Shown: positions 32,937 through 40,683 of the stretch, piece by piece
How positions within the stretch are numbered: the stretch's first letter is position 1
Layout of the letters: each line of letters begins with the position of its first letter
Source of the DNA: Spartobacteria bacterium
Lineage (GTDB): Bacteria; Verrucomicrobiota; Verrucomicrobiia; Chthoniobacterales; Chthoniobacteraceae
Reading direction: 5' to 3'
NCBI GenBank assembly: GCA_021324825.1
Contig: JAJPII010000013.1
Location: 1 to 51,485 of the forward strand
Length of the DNA stretch: 51,485 nt
The notes under the pieces: generated by a model
What the model was told of the DNA's origin: nothing
Seen by the model: the letters and a program-made list of their open reading frames with translations, nothing else
The model's database searches: none
Program-made: the position numbers and the translations under genes

Positions 32937-34003
32937 TTCAGAATCTCGTCGAAGACTTCGAGCCATTTCGTCGCGCCTTTCTCGGGGAGCCATTCCCGCG
33001 CCTTGCGGGAGGAAGCCTCGCCCTGCGCGGCGGCACGTTCCGGGCGCGCGGCCAGGCGTTCCATGGCGCGAAGCAGAGAGCCGGAATCCCCCGCGGCGAA
33101 CACCTCTCCATTCACCCCTTTTTCGACCAAATCGTAGCCCGCCCCCACTCCATCCGAACAAAGGATCGGCAACCCCGCGCCCAGCGCCTGGTTCAAAACG
33201 ACGCCCCAGCCGTCATACCTGCTGGGCAGGACGAAAACATCCGCGCGGGCAAAATAGGCGGGAAGCCGTTCGGGCGGCTGAAAGCCTTCGTATTGCACGC
33301 GGGCGCGGCCTTCGGGGGAAAGCGCGGCGAGCAGGCCCGGCAGTTCGGCCTCGCGCCCGACCAGTAGGAGGCGGGCTTGCGGATGCCGCGTCACAAGGCC
33401 GTCGAACGCCTGGAGGAGCAGGTCTACTCCCTTGCGCGCGATCATCTGCCCGCAGAAAAGGAAGGTCAGTGTTCCCCTGACGCGGGCCTTGGGGGTCTCC
33501 ATGAAAGGCCGGAGATCGCAATAGTAGGGGATGCTGAAATGTTTCGTATGCGGAAAACGGTCGCGATAGCCGCGTTCGGCAAGGCTGCCAATGCCCACAA
33601 TGCCCGCCGCCCGGCCCAAGGGTGAAGTAAGCGTGTTATGGAGAATCGCTCTTTTCCGGCGGGCTTGCAACCTTTCGCCCCAGAAAAGCCACCGCATTTT
33701 TAGCAACGCGCCGCGCATCAAAGCCTGGGCGGTAAAGGACATGAGCGTATTCATGACCACCAGGTCAACGCCGGGGAAGCGCGGCAGCGGCCAGTTGAGA
33801 TGAACGCGCGCCGAGCCGAGCGGAAGCCAGAACCCCGGCAGGATGCTCTCGTACGCGGCGAGGGGCCGCTCGGGCCAGGGGGAATCGGGCGCCGCGCTTT
33901 CGAGGTAATGGACGCTGATATCGGCGCGGGCCGCCAGCGCGCGAAACAGGTCCCGCTGGTACGGCGAAGGAACCACCGAGACGAATGCTACTTTGTAATC
34001 CAT
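32933..34003 (-). CDS. Glycosyltransferase family 4 type (GT-B)
   Basis: A 356-residue GT-B enzyme: MDYKVAFVSVVPSPYQRDLF at the N-terminus, donor half with FLFCGQMIARKGVDLL and RYDGWGVVLNQALGAG, where the E-x7-E pattern is partly replaced by D-x7-N-x. It overlaps the polymerase gene by 16 bases and the next glycosyltransferase by ATGA. The donor sugar is unknown. Confidence 0.87.
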   Translation of the reverse strand: MDYKVAFVSVVPSPYQRDLFRALAARADISVHYLESAAPDSPWPERPLAAYESILPGFWLPLGSARVHLNWPLPRFPGVDLVVMNTLMSFTAQALMRGALLKMRWLFWGERLQARRKRAILHNTLTSPLGRAAGIVGIGSLAERGYRDRFPHTKHFSIPYYCDLRPFMETPKARVRGTLTFLFCGQMIARKGVDLLLQAFDGLVTRHPQARLLLVGREAELPGLLAALSPEGRARVQYEGFQPPERLPAYFARADVFVLPSRYDGWGVVLNQALGAGLPILCSDGVGAGYDLVEKGVNGEVFAAGDSGSLLRAMERLAARPERAAAQGEASSRKAREWLPEKGATKWLEVFDEILK

Positions 34004-35490
34004 CTCGCCTTGGGTTTTTCCCTGGGGCCCGCTATGCGCGACGGGGCCGGCGCCGGCGCCGGCGGTTGCGGGCTCTTCGGCAAGGGCGCCGGCTCGCGTT
34101 CCCGCGCGTTTGTTTTTTTGAGGATAAGCCAGCCCGCCGCCACGCTGATGAGCGTGGGCAGCAACGCGGTGGTGAAGACCAGCAGGCTCCGCATGGAAAT
34201 GACCGCGGCGAAAAAGCCGGAGGCGTACGTGACGATGCCGAACTCCGAATTTCTCGGGGAAGCGAGCCGCCCCCACCAGCCGGTGATGAATCCAAAGAAA
34301 AGCCCGGTGAGGAAGATCGCCGTGAAGCCGCCGCTCATGTAAGCCTCGCCGACGAAGCTGGCGGACACTGTCAGGCCCTCGACGCCAAGCGCGTCCTCGA
34401 TGGAGAGCGACATGCCTTCCGGCTTTCCTTTCCAAAGGGCGCGCGGTATCGGGCGGATGACGGCGAGATAAGGAACCTCCCAGCCGAGATACGGATGCGT
34501 CCTCGGGAAGACCTGCATGAGGCGGTAGATGGAGTAGAGGTTGTAGTCGATGAACAGGGTCTCCTCCTCCGTTTGCTCGCTCTGGTAATCGCCTTCCATA
34601 TAATCGTGCAGGCCCACCTCGCGGAAGCGGAGCATCAGCACCGAGGCGAGGAAGAAGCCGGCCGCGCACACCGCCGCCACCGCCATCAATTCGTTTTTCC
34701 TGCCGCTGCCCGCCGCGAAGGAATAGCCGATGAGAAACGTGACGATGTAAGCGGCGAGGACGTTGCGCGTGCCGCCCGCGAAGCCGTAGAAAAGAACGAA
34801 GAGAAAGCCCGTCGCGACCAGATAGACGTTCAATTTCCCGTAGTCCTTCCGCCGCGCGATGATGATCCCCGCCAGGGGCGGGGCGAGGAAGATGAGCATC
34901 TCGATCTCATGCAGGAGCGCTTTCCAATCGCCCAGTTTCGTCCTTATCCAGGGCTGGGTGAAGCGCGGCGCCACGATATTCTCGACGAGGCGGATCGGGT
35001 TGAAATCGACGGTGAGCAGCATGTACAGAAAGCCGAGAAAGAGGGCGCTCCAGAAAAGGAGGATGATCCACGATTTACGCACGGGCCGGCTGAACAGGTC
35101 GGAAAGCGGGTGCTTCTTCAGGTTCGCAAAATGGCGCCCCATGGCGAGGCCCGCGAATCCCCAGAGGCAGGCGATGACCGCCCGCTTTACGAGCGGGAGG
35201 TCGTCTCCGATCAAGTCGTCGAAATTCGGCTGCCGGAAGAGAAATTCGAACAGGGTCAGGAAATAGAGGGAGAGGATCGCGAGAAGATCGGGCCGGATGA
35301 GGTTGGGGAACCCGAGTTGCAAATCGCACAGTACGCTCATGGCGATGCTGACGCCGGTCCCGACCGCCGCGTAACGCGCCACGCCGGAGGGGAGATTCCC
35401 CCGCAAGGTCAAACCGGTGATCGCCAGGCCCGCCAGGCAGAGCAATGTCCCCACTATTTGCGGCCGCGGGGCGAACTCGCGGGTTTTCAA
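33988..35490 (-). CDS. O-antigen/exopolysaccharide polymerase (Wzy-type)
   Basis: A 500-residue membrane protein with 10 or more helices and a large loop around 290-380 (RFREVGLHDYMEGDYQSEQ to IRPIPRALWKGKPEGMS), the topology of oligosaccharide repeat-unit polymerases. The C-terminal tail is Pro/Ala-rich. Starts at a TTG (35490) that overlaps the previous stop as TTGA; the next in-frame ATG would lose the first helices. No flippase (Wzx) or chain-length regulator is in the window. Confidence 0.83.
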   Translation of the reverse strand: MKTREFAPRPQIVGTLLCLAGLAITGLTLRGNLPSGVARYAAVGTGVSIAMSVLCDLQLGFPNLIRPDLLAILSLYFLTLFEFLFRQPNFDDLIGDDLPLVKRAVIACLWGFAGLAMGRHFANLKKHPLSDLFSRPVRKSWIILLFWSALFLGFLYMLLTVDFNPIRLVENIVAPRFTQPWIRTKLGDWKALLHEIEMLIFLAPPLAGIIIARRKDYGKLNVYLVATGFLFVLFYGFAGGTRNVLAAYIVTFLIGYSFAAGSGRKNELMAVAAVCAAGFFLASVLMLRFREVGLHDYMEGDYQSEQTEEETLFIDYNLYSIYRLMQVFPRTHPYLGWEVPYLAVIRPIPRALWKGKPEGMSLSIEDALGVEGLTVSASFVGEAYMSGGFTAIFLTGLFFGFITGWWGRLASPRNSEFGIVTYASGFFAAVISMRSLLVFTTALLPTLISVAAGWLILKKTNAREREPAPLPKSPQPPAPAPAPSRIAGPREKPKARWITK

Positions 35491-36611
35491 AGCGCCTCCT
35501 TGCTAAGCCGCGCCAGTCGTTCCGCCGGTTCGCGCCAGAGATGTTTTTCGTTTACGCGGAGCGGGTTTCGTTCCCACCAGCGGAGTTCTTCCAGGAGCGC
35601 TTCGGCATCCCGCGCCGGAATAACCGAGCCGTTTTCGTGCCGGCGGATCAAGTCCTTCGCCCCGTTTCGCTCCGTGGTGATGCACGGAAGGCCGCAGTTC
35701 AACGCCTGCGGCACCACGAGGCTGAAGCCTTCCTCCAGGGAAGGGAGCGCGAGCACGGAACCGCCGCGAAACGCCTCCGCCAGCGCGCGTTGCGATACGG
35801 CGCCGTGAAAGTTAAGCCTGGGCTTTCCGTTGTATCCCGCGAGGTCTTGCTTCGCTTCGGGAAGCACGGCGCCGTAGAAGTCAACGCTCCAATCTTCCCG
35901 GCCCGAGAGGGTGAGAGCATCCAGAAGGGTCCTGGTTCCCTTTCGCAAGCCGACCTGGCCTGGAAAGATGATGTGAAAACCGTTCGGCTGGCGTTCAGGA
36001 CCGGGATGAAATATCTCGGGATCCGCCGCGTACGGCACTATCCATATGCGCTCGGGCGCGACGCCGAGAGCCGCGAGGTAATCGCGCCCGACGCTCGACG
36101 CGACGCAATGGTAATCCGCCAGCGCGTATTCGTCGTCGGCGCCCTGGAAATAGGCGTCGTTGTAGGGACAGGCTTCCTCGATCTTCAGGCCGACGCGCCG
36201 GTATTCGGGCTCCATGATCCGCACCCACTCGCGAATGGGGCTGCTCGCGTGGTTGAGCACGGTGGCTACGCCCAATTCGCGGGCGCGCTCGAATGTCCTT
36301 CGGCATTGCCCCGGCATGGCGTGGATGAAATCGGCCTCGGCCAGCGCGCGGCCCACCCAGCGATCGAACCCTTTGTCCTGCCAGAGGTAAAGCGTCCACG
36401 GGTCGGGCCTCGCCCAGGGGGGGAGGAAGCGCTGGAGGCCGTAGACAATCGTCGTGCGGAAACTGTGCGTCTTGATCGGCATCCCGTCGCTGTGCGGCAA
36501 TTTCCAGAGCGGATAACCGGAGTAGTAAGCGCCGAGTTCCCCCATGGCCGCAAGTTCCCTCGCGACCGCGTAAAGATGGCACGGATTCGTGGCGGAGATG
36601 GAGATTTTCAC
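35487..36611 (-). CDS. Glycosyltransferase family 4 type (GT-B)
   Basis: A 374-residue GT-B enzyme: MKISISATNPCHLYAVAREL at the N-terminus (GTG start, read as Met); donor half with IIFPGQVGLRKGTRTLL, LPSLEEGFSLVVPQAL. Start GTG at 36611 overlaps the previous stop (GTGA) and removes a long antisense extension into the neighbour. Followed by the TTG-started polymerase. Confidence 0.88.
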   Translation of the reverse strand: MKISISATNPCHLYAVARELAAMGELGAYYSGYPLWKLPHSDGMPIKTHSFRTTIVYGLQRFLPPWARPDPWTLYLWQDKGFDRWVGRALAEADFIHAMPGQCRRTFERARELGVATVLNHASSPIREWVRIMEPEYRRVGLKIEEACPYNDAYFQGADDEYALADYHCVASSVGRDYLAALGVAPERIWIVPYAADPEIFHPGPERQPNGFHIIFPGQVGLRKGTRTLLDALTLSGREDWSVDFYGAVLPEAKQDLAGYNGKPRLNFHGAVSQRALAEAFRGGSVLALPSLEEGFSLVVPQALNCGLPCITTERNGAKDLIRRHENGSVIPARDAEALLEELRWWERNPLRVNEKHLWREPAERLARLSKEAL

Positions 36612-37477
36612 AACCCCGCCCTCGGGTTGCGCACCAATTCCATCCAGGTGCGATATTTGTTCCAGGGGATCGGATGGCGGGCGGCGATGCAGCGCGGCAG
36701 ACCCGCCAGAAAAGACCCCCACCAGAGCGGTTCCCGCAAGACCCAGCCGCGCATCCAGGCGTACTGAAACTGGCGCACGGCGCGGAACGCCGCCACGGCG
36801 AATAGTTGCGGGAAGGGGCAGCGCATCACGACGCTCCAAAGCTCGTTGCGCGCGTGGAAACAATGCGTCCGGTTCTCGTTCCGTTGCGCCTGCGTGTAAT
36901 GATGGCGAATCGTGAGCACGGTTTCGTAGCGCACCTCGAAGCCGGCGTTCCAGGCGCGCAACGCAAAGTCCGGCTCCTCGTACGCGTGCCGGAAATGCCG
37001 GGGATAACCGCCCAGCGCGATGAATACGTTGCGCCGGATGGCCGCGCCGGAACTTGTATAGCTGCCGGCGAACATGGGCGGGCCGAAACGGCTTGTCTTG
37101 AGGCTCTCGGGAAACTCGTCGCTCCGCTGCGGGAATGTCGCCACGGCAAGGCGAAGGTTGTTCTTGAATATCTGCTCCAGCGTTTCAAAAAAATCGTTCT
37201 CGGCGGGGTGACTGTCGTCATCGAGGCTGACCACGATGTCCCCCTTCGCCCCGCGGATCATCGCATCCCGCGCGGCGATGGAGCCGCGGGATTGCTCGTT
37301 AACGAGGAGGCGAATGCCGGGATGCCGCGTCCTGAGGAACTCCGCCGTTCCGTCCGTGCAGCCGTCCGCGCAAACGATGATCTCTTTCGGCGGCGGGCGC
37401 AGCGCCTCCAGCGCCTCGCAGGTCCGGCGCAAATCCTCCTTCCGGTTGTGCGTGGGGATGACGACGGAGAAGGTCAC
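36608..37477 (-). CDS. Glycosyltransferase family 2 (GT-A)
   Basis: A 289-residue GT-A enzyme with the nucleotide-binding fold FSVVIPTHNRKEDL, the metal motif SLDDDSHP and an acceptor region with EEPDFALRAW. Unlike many family 2 members it lacks C-terminal membrane helices but ends with hydrophobic and Trp-rich segments. GTG start at 37477 overlaps the acyltransferase stop (GTGA). Confidence 0.88.
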   Translation of the reverse strand: MTFSVVIPTHNRKEDLRRTCEALEALRPPPKEIIVCADGCTDGTAEFLRTRHPGIRLLVNEQSRGSIAARDAMIRGAKGDIVVSLDDDSHPAENDFFETLEQIFKNNLRLAVATFPQRSDEFPESLKTSRFGPPMFAGSYTSSGAAIRRNVFIALGGYPRHFRHAYEEPDFALRAWNAGFEVRYETVLTIRHHYTQAQRNENRTHCFHARNELWSVVMRCPFPQLFAVAAFRAVRQFQYAWMRGWVLREPLWWGSFLAGLPRCIAARHPIPWNKYRTWMELVRNPRAGL

Positions 37478-37998
37478 GGGATTTCCTTGATGACCCGGGC
37501 CGGGTTGCCGGCGGCCACGACTCCCGGCGGGACGGATTTCGTCACGACGCTTCCCGCGCCGACCACGCTGCCGGCGCCAATCGTCACCCCCTTCAATACG
37601 GTCACATGCGCGCCGAGCCAGCAACGATCCTCCAGGCGCGTCGGCGCGGAGCGGAGCGCTCCTTCGGACGGTTTGCCCGGCTCGTGGTCGTGATCGGTGA
37701 TGTAGCAGAACGGGCCGATCATGACACCGGCGCCGATGTCGATTTTCTCCGAGGCGTCGATAATGGTCCGGCGATTCACGTACGTTTTCCTCGCGATGCG
37801 GATCGTCCCTCCGCTCACCAGGAGCACGACGCCGCGGTCGAGCGCGACCCCGTCTTCAAGCCGGATGGCGCGATGCTCGCGCGGGATTTCAATGGCGCGC
37901 AACCAGCACCTCCCCTCGATCCGCACGCCCCGCGCGCGGTAATAGAAAGCGCGGGCGCGGGAAGCGAGCGCGGTCGCGATGCGGTCGATCACGTCCAT
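37474..37998 (-). CDS. Hexapeptide-repeat acyltransferase
   Basis: A 174-residue left-handed beta-helix protein. The hexapeptide turns include IDIGAGVMIGPFCYIT and GVTIGAGSVVGAGSVVTKSV, with the catalytic His in DHDHEPGKP. It resembles maltose O-acetyltransferase-like and WcaF-type enzymes that acetylate sugars of polysaccharides. ATG at 37998 lies 10 bases inside the upstream gene; the product stop overlaps the next gene's GTG. Confidence 0.87.
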   Translation of the reverse strand: MDVIDRIATALASRARAFYYRARGVRIEGRCWLRAIEIPREHRAIRLEDGVALDRGVVLLVSGGTIRIARKTYVNRRTIIDASEKIDIGAGVMIGPFCYITDHDHEPGKPSEGALRSAPTRLEDRCWLGAHVTVLKGVTIGAGSVVGAGSVVTKSVPPGVVAAGNPARVIKEIP

Positions 37999-38870
37999 GT
38001 TCCTATGAGCGCCGGGAGCCGGTTCGCGCCGCCCTGCCGCACGATGCTGACGCTGGAAAAAAGGCGGTGCAGCAGCAGCTTCCATTCGCAGACGGGCCCG
38101 GAAAGGCCCATGATCTCGCGCGCGACCAGGCGCTGGTTGCGGATGCGCATGCGGGCCATGGCCGCGGCGTCGCGCTTCCAGGAACTTGGCGCGTCGCGGT
38201 GCTGGCAGAGCGCCTCCGCGTGAAAATAGAGCGCGTGCGTCTTCCCGATGCGCGCGGAGAGATGCACGTCTTCCATGAAACTGTAGCCGGCGAACCGCGG
38301 GAATTTCTCCCGCATGAACAACTCCTTGCGGTACACGACGCATGTGGAGTTGAGCCAGTTCGAGCGGATGAGTTCGTTGCCCGAATCGTAGGTGGGGAGG
38401 CAATTGATGGCGGGCCCGAAAAGTTTTCCGCCATAGGTCGGGTCGGCGTAGCCCGCCTGCATCCTGTAGTACCACCAGAGGAGGCCCCTCGGCGCGGGAT
38501 GGCTCATCCCCTCGATGCGCGCCGCGACGCCGCCGACCGCGCCTTCCGCGTCGCGGTCGAAAACCTCGCAGAGTTTCGCGCAGGCGTCAGGGTAGAGGAC
38601 GATGTCGTCATCCATGAACGCCACGAGCGGCGCGGCCGCGCGCAACGCCCCCTGGTTCCTTTGCTGCGCGGCGCTTGCGATTTCCGCGCGCTCGTAACCC
38701 AAGGCAAGCCTCGGCTCGAACTCCCGGGCGACTTCGCTTGTTTTTTCGTCGCGCGAGGAATCGACGAGGATCGTCCTTTCCGGCGGGCGCGTCTGGATGA
38801 GGACGCTTTCGAGCATCGCCCTCAACTCCGCCGGGCGCTCGCAAGTGGCGATGACGATGCTGTAATTCAT
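37989..38870 (-). CDS. Glycosyltransferase family 2 (GT-A)
   Basis: A 293-residue GT-A protein: MNYSIVIATCERPAELRAML at the start, metal motif FMDDDIVLYPDA (near 88-99), and EDVHLSARIGKT near residue 203. The C-terminus has basic and hydrophobic residues that may bind the membrane. Overlaps the upstream gene by ATGA and the acyltransferase by 10 bases. Confidence 0.88.
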   Translation of the reverse strand: MNYSIVIATCERPAELRAMLESVLIQTRPPERTILVDSSRDEKTSEVAREFEPRLALGYERAEIASAAQQRNQGALRAAAPLVAFMDDDIVLYPDACAKLCEVFDRDAEGAVGGVAARIEGMSHPAPRGLLWWYYRMQAGYADPTYGGKLFGPAINCLPTYDSGNELIRSNWLNSTCVVYRKELFMREKFPRFAGYSFMEDVHLSARIGKTHALYFHAEALCQHRDAPSSWKRDAAAMARMRIRNQRLVAREIMGLSGPVCEWKLLLHRLFSSVSIVRQGGANRLPALIGTWT

Positions 38871-39778
38871 CGCATCGCGTTCGCGATCTTTTCGGCCATA
38901 AAGAAGCCGAGCGTCTTGTAAGTCAGCTTGTACGCGGGCGGCGCGGCGGGGCCGTCGAGCCGGATGAGGTTGCGCTCCTTCCGCGCGGCGTGGTACGCGC
39001 GGGCTTCGGCCATGTCATGCTTCGCCCAGGTGCGGGCCATCTCGAAGCACGCGCGCGCCGCGATCTCCTGGTGTTCATCCTGCCAGAGACGCCTCGACTC
39101 CATCCACGCGCGCATGTCGTCGATCAACTGGGTGCGCACCTTGATGACCAGCCGCGGGTCGCGGCGGCAGAGCGTCTCCTCCGACCAGACGCGGTAAACG
39201 GCGTTCGGCGTTTCGGAACGGCAGAAGCGTTTTCCGGCCTTGATGGCGCGCAGGTAAAGTTCGTGCTCCTGGCAGCAGGGCATTTTCCTGTTCCAGCCGC
39301 GGAGGGAATCGAGCGCGGCCTTGCGCCAGAGGCAGCCGCCCGTTTGCGGCAGTTGCCATGAAATCCACTGCGAATAGATGTCGAGCCGCTCGTCGAGCGG
39401 ACTGGCTTCGCGTTTCCCGAATTGCTCGATCCAGACCGGGCTGTAGATGACGTCCGACCCCTCGCGCGCGTCCGCGAGCTGGGCGGCTGTCTTTTCCGGC
39501 AGCAGATAGTCGTCCGCGTCGAGATATTGAATCCACTCTCCCCTCGCCTGGCGGAGGATTTCGTTGCGAGCGGCGTTGGCGCCGCCGTTGGGAGTCGTGA
39601 AAAAGCGGATGGCGCCGCCGAATTTCGCGGCGACCGCGGGCGAGTTGTCCGTGGAACCGTCGTCGACGACGATGACTTCTTTCACGGGCCAGGTCTGCCC
39701 CAGCGCGCTGGCTATCGCCTGCCCGAGCCAGCGTTCGCCGTTGAAACACGGTATTCCTATGGTGACGAGAGGAGTCAT
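38867..39778 (-). CDS. Glycosyltransferase family 2 (GT-A)
   Basis: A 303-residue GT-A enzyme with TIGIPCFNGERWLGQAI, VVDDGSTDNSPAVAA and the metal motif YLDADDYLLPEK. Start at the ATG at 39778, which overlaps the preceding stop as ATGA; another ATG lies nine bases upstream. Typical length for soluble family 2 transferases with C-terminal helix. Confidence 0.88.
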   Translation of the reverse strand: MTPLVTIGIPCFNGERWLGQAIASALGQTWPVKEVIVVDDGSTDNSPAVAAKFGGAIRFFTTPNGGANAARNEILRQARGEWIQYLDADDYLLPEKTAAQLADAREGSDVIYSPVWIEQFGKREASPLDERLDIYSQWISWQLPQTGGCLWRKAALDSLRGWNRKMPCCQEHELYLRAIKAGKRFCRSETPNAVYRVWSEETLCRRDPRLVIKVRTQLIDDMRAWMESRRLWQDEHQEIAARACFEMARTWAKHDMAEARAYHAARKERNLIRLDGPAAPPAYKLTYKTLGFFMAEKIANAMR

Positions 39779-40683
39779 GAGGGCCATGCGTCCAGCCGCA
39801 AATCGTAATCGCCCGCCTGTCCCGGCGGAAAGAAGCCGCTTTCCACTTTCGAGATAATGCCGGGCAGGGCGCGAAGGAACGCCGGACCGTGGTCGGGAGC
39901 ATGGAGCGTCCACGCGCCGGCGGAGTCGAGATCGGCCCGGAAGTAATGGGTTTGGCCGAGCTTGCCGGAGATGAGAACCTCCCACACCTGGAGCGCGCTC
40001 GCACCCGTCACGCGCCCGAGCAGGCGGCGCTTCCACGAGATGTAGCCGGGGTCGATCGGCAGCAGGCGCGCGAACCGGCGGCGGTCGATGAGAAAGTCCC
40101 GGCTCGAAAATGTGTTGAAGCGGAAGAACCCGCGCGGGTCGCGCTCGTACTCGACGGGTTGTCGCAGGTTGCCGCCCCCGGCGGGCGGGCCGGGCCGCGG
40201 AGCGACGAACATCACGTCGGGCGCCTGTTGGAAAAGCCTGATCCCTTCGCGGATCCAATCGTGGCCGGGAGCCTGGTAGAGAAGCATGTCGCTGTCGAAG
40301 CAGGCAAGGTAGTCGCCGCGCGTTTCCTCTATGGCCAGCACGCGGGCCAGGCTGGGGCAGCCGCGGTAGTCGCGCGTCTCGGGCAGGCGTTTTGAAAAAT
40401 GCGTCTGGTACGTTCGCAACTGGGCCTCGTCTTTGTGATCCACTTCCAATACTCTGTCCATGCAACCGTCCGCAATCAACTCGGCGCATGCTTTTCGCAA
40501 TTCCTCCAGCGAGCCGATATCGCCGCGGCGGGCGTAACTGCCGGAAAGCGGCGCCGTGTCCGCGAGGAGGAGGCGATCCGTAAAAGGGAAATTCATGCTC
40601 CGAACCAGGTGCGGAATGGTCTGGCGCATGAACCCGATGTCCGGCCGCGAGACGAGGATGGAGAGACTGCAGGAGGGGGTCAT
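39775..40683 (-). CDS. Atypical GT-A-like glycosyltransferase
   Basis: A 302-residue protein with a family-2-like N-terminus (CSLSILVSRPDIGFM) and a likely metal motif ACFDSDMLLYQ (DSD, near 134). The body contains long polar loops (GPPAGGGNLRQP) and WKRRLLGRV, and does not match the usual family 2 architecture. A role in glycan assembly is inferred from the fold hints and its place between asnB and a family 2 transferase, both coupled by ATGA. Confidence 0.65.
   Translation of the reverse strand: MTPSCSLSILVSRPDIGFMRQTIPHLVRSMNFPFTDRLLLADTAPLSGSYARRGDIGSLEELRKACAELIADGCMDRVLEVDHKDEAQLRTYQTHFSKRLPETRDYRGCPSLARVLAIEETRGDYLACFDSDMLLYQAPGHDWIREGIRLFQQAPDVMFVAPRPGPPAGGGNLRQPVEYERDPRGFFRFNTFSSRDFLIDRRRFARLLPIDPGYISWKRRLLGRVTGASALQVWEVLISGKLGQTHYFRADLDSAGAWTLHAPDHGPAFLRALPGIISKVESGFFPPGQAGDYDLRLDAWPS

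Noticed and set aside
33985..35808. 607-codon plus-strand frame
   Set aside because: Antisense shadow of the polymerase and a glycosyltransferase; low-complexity charged composition.
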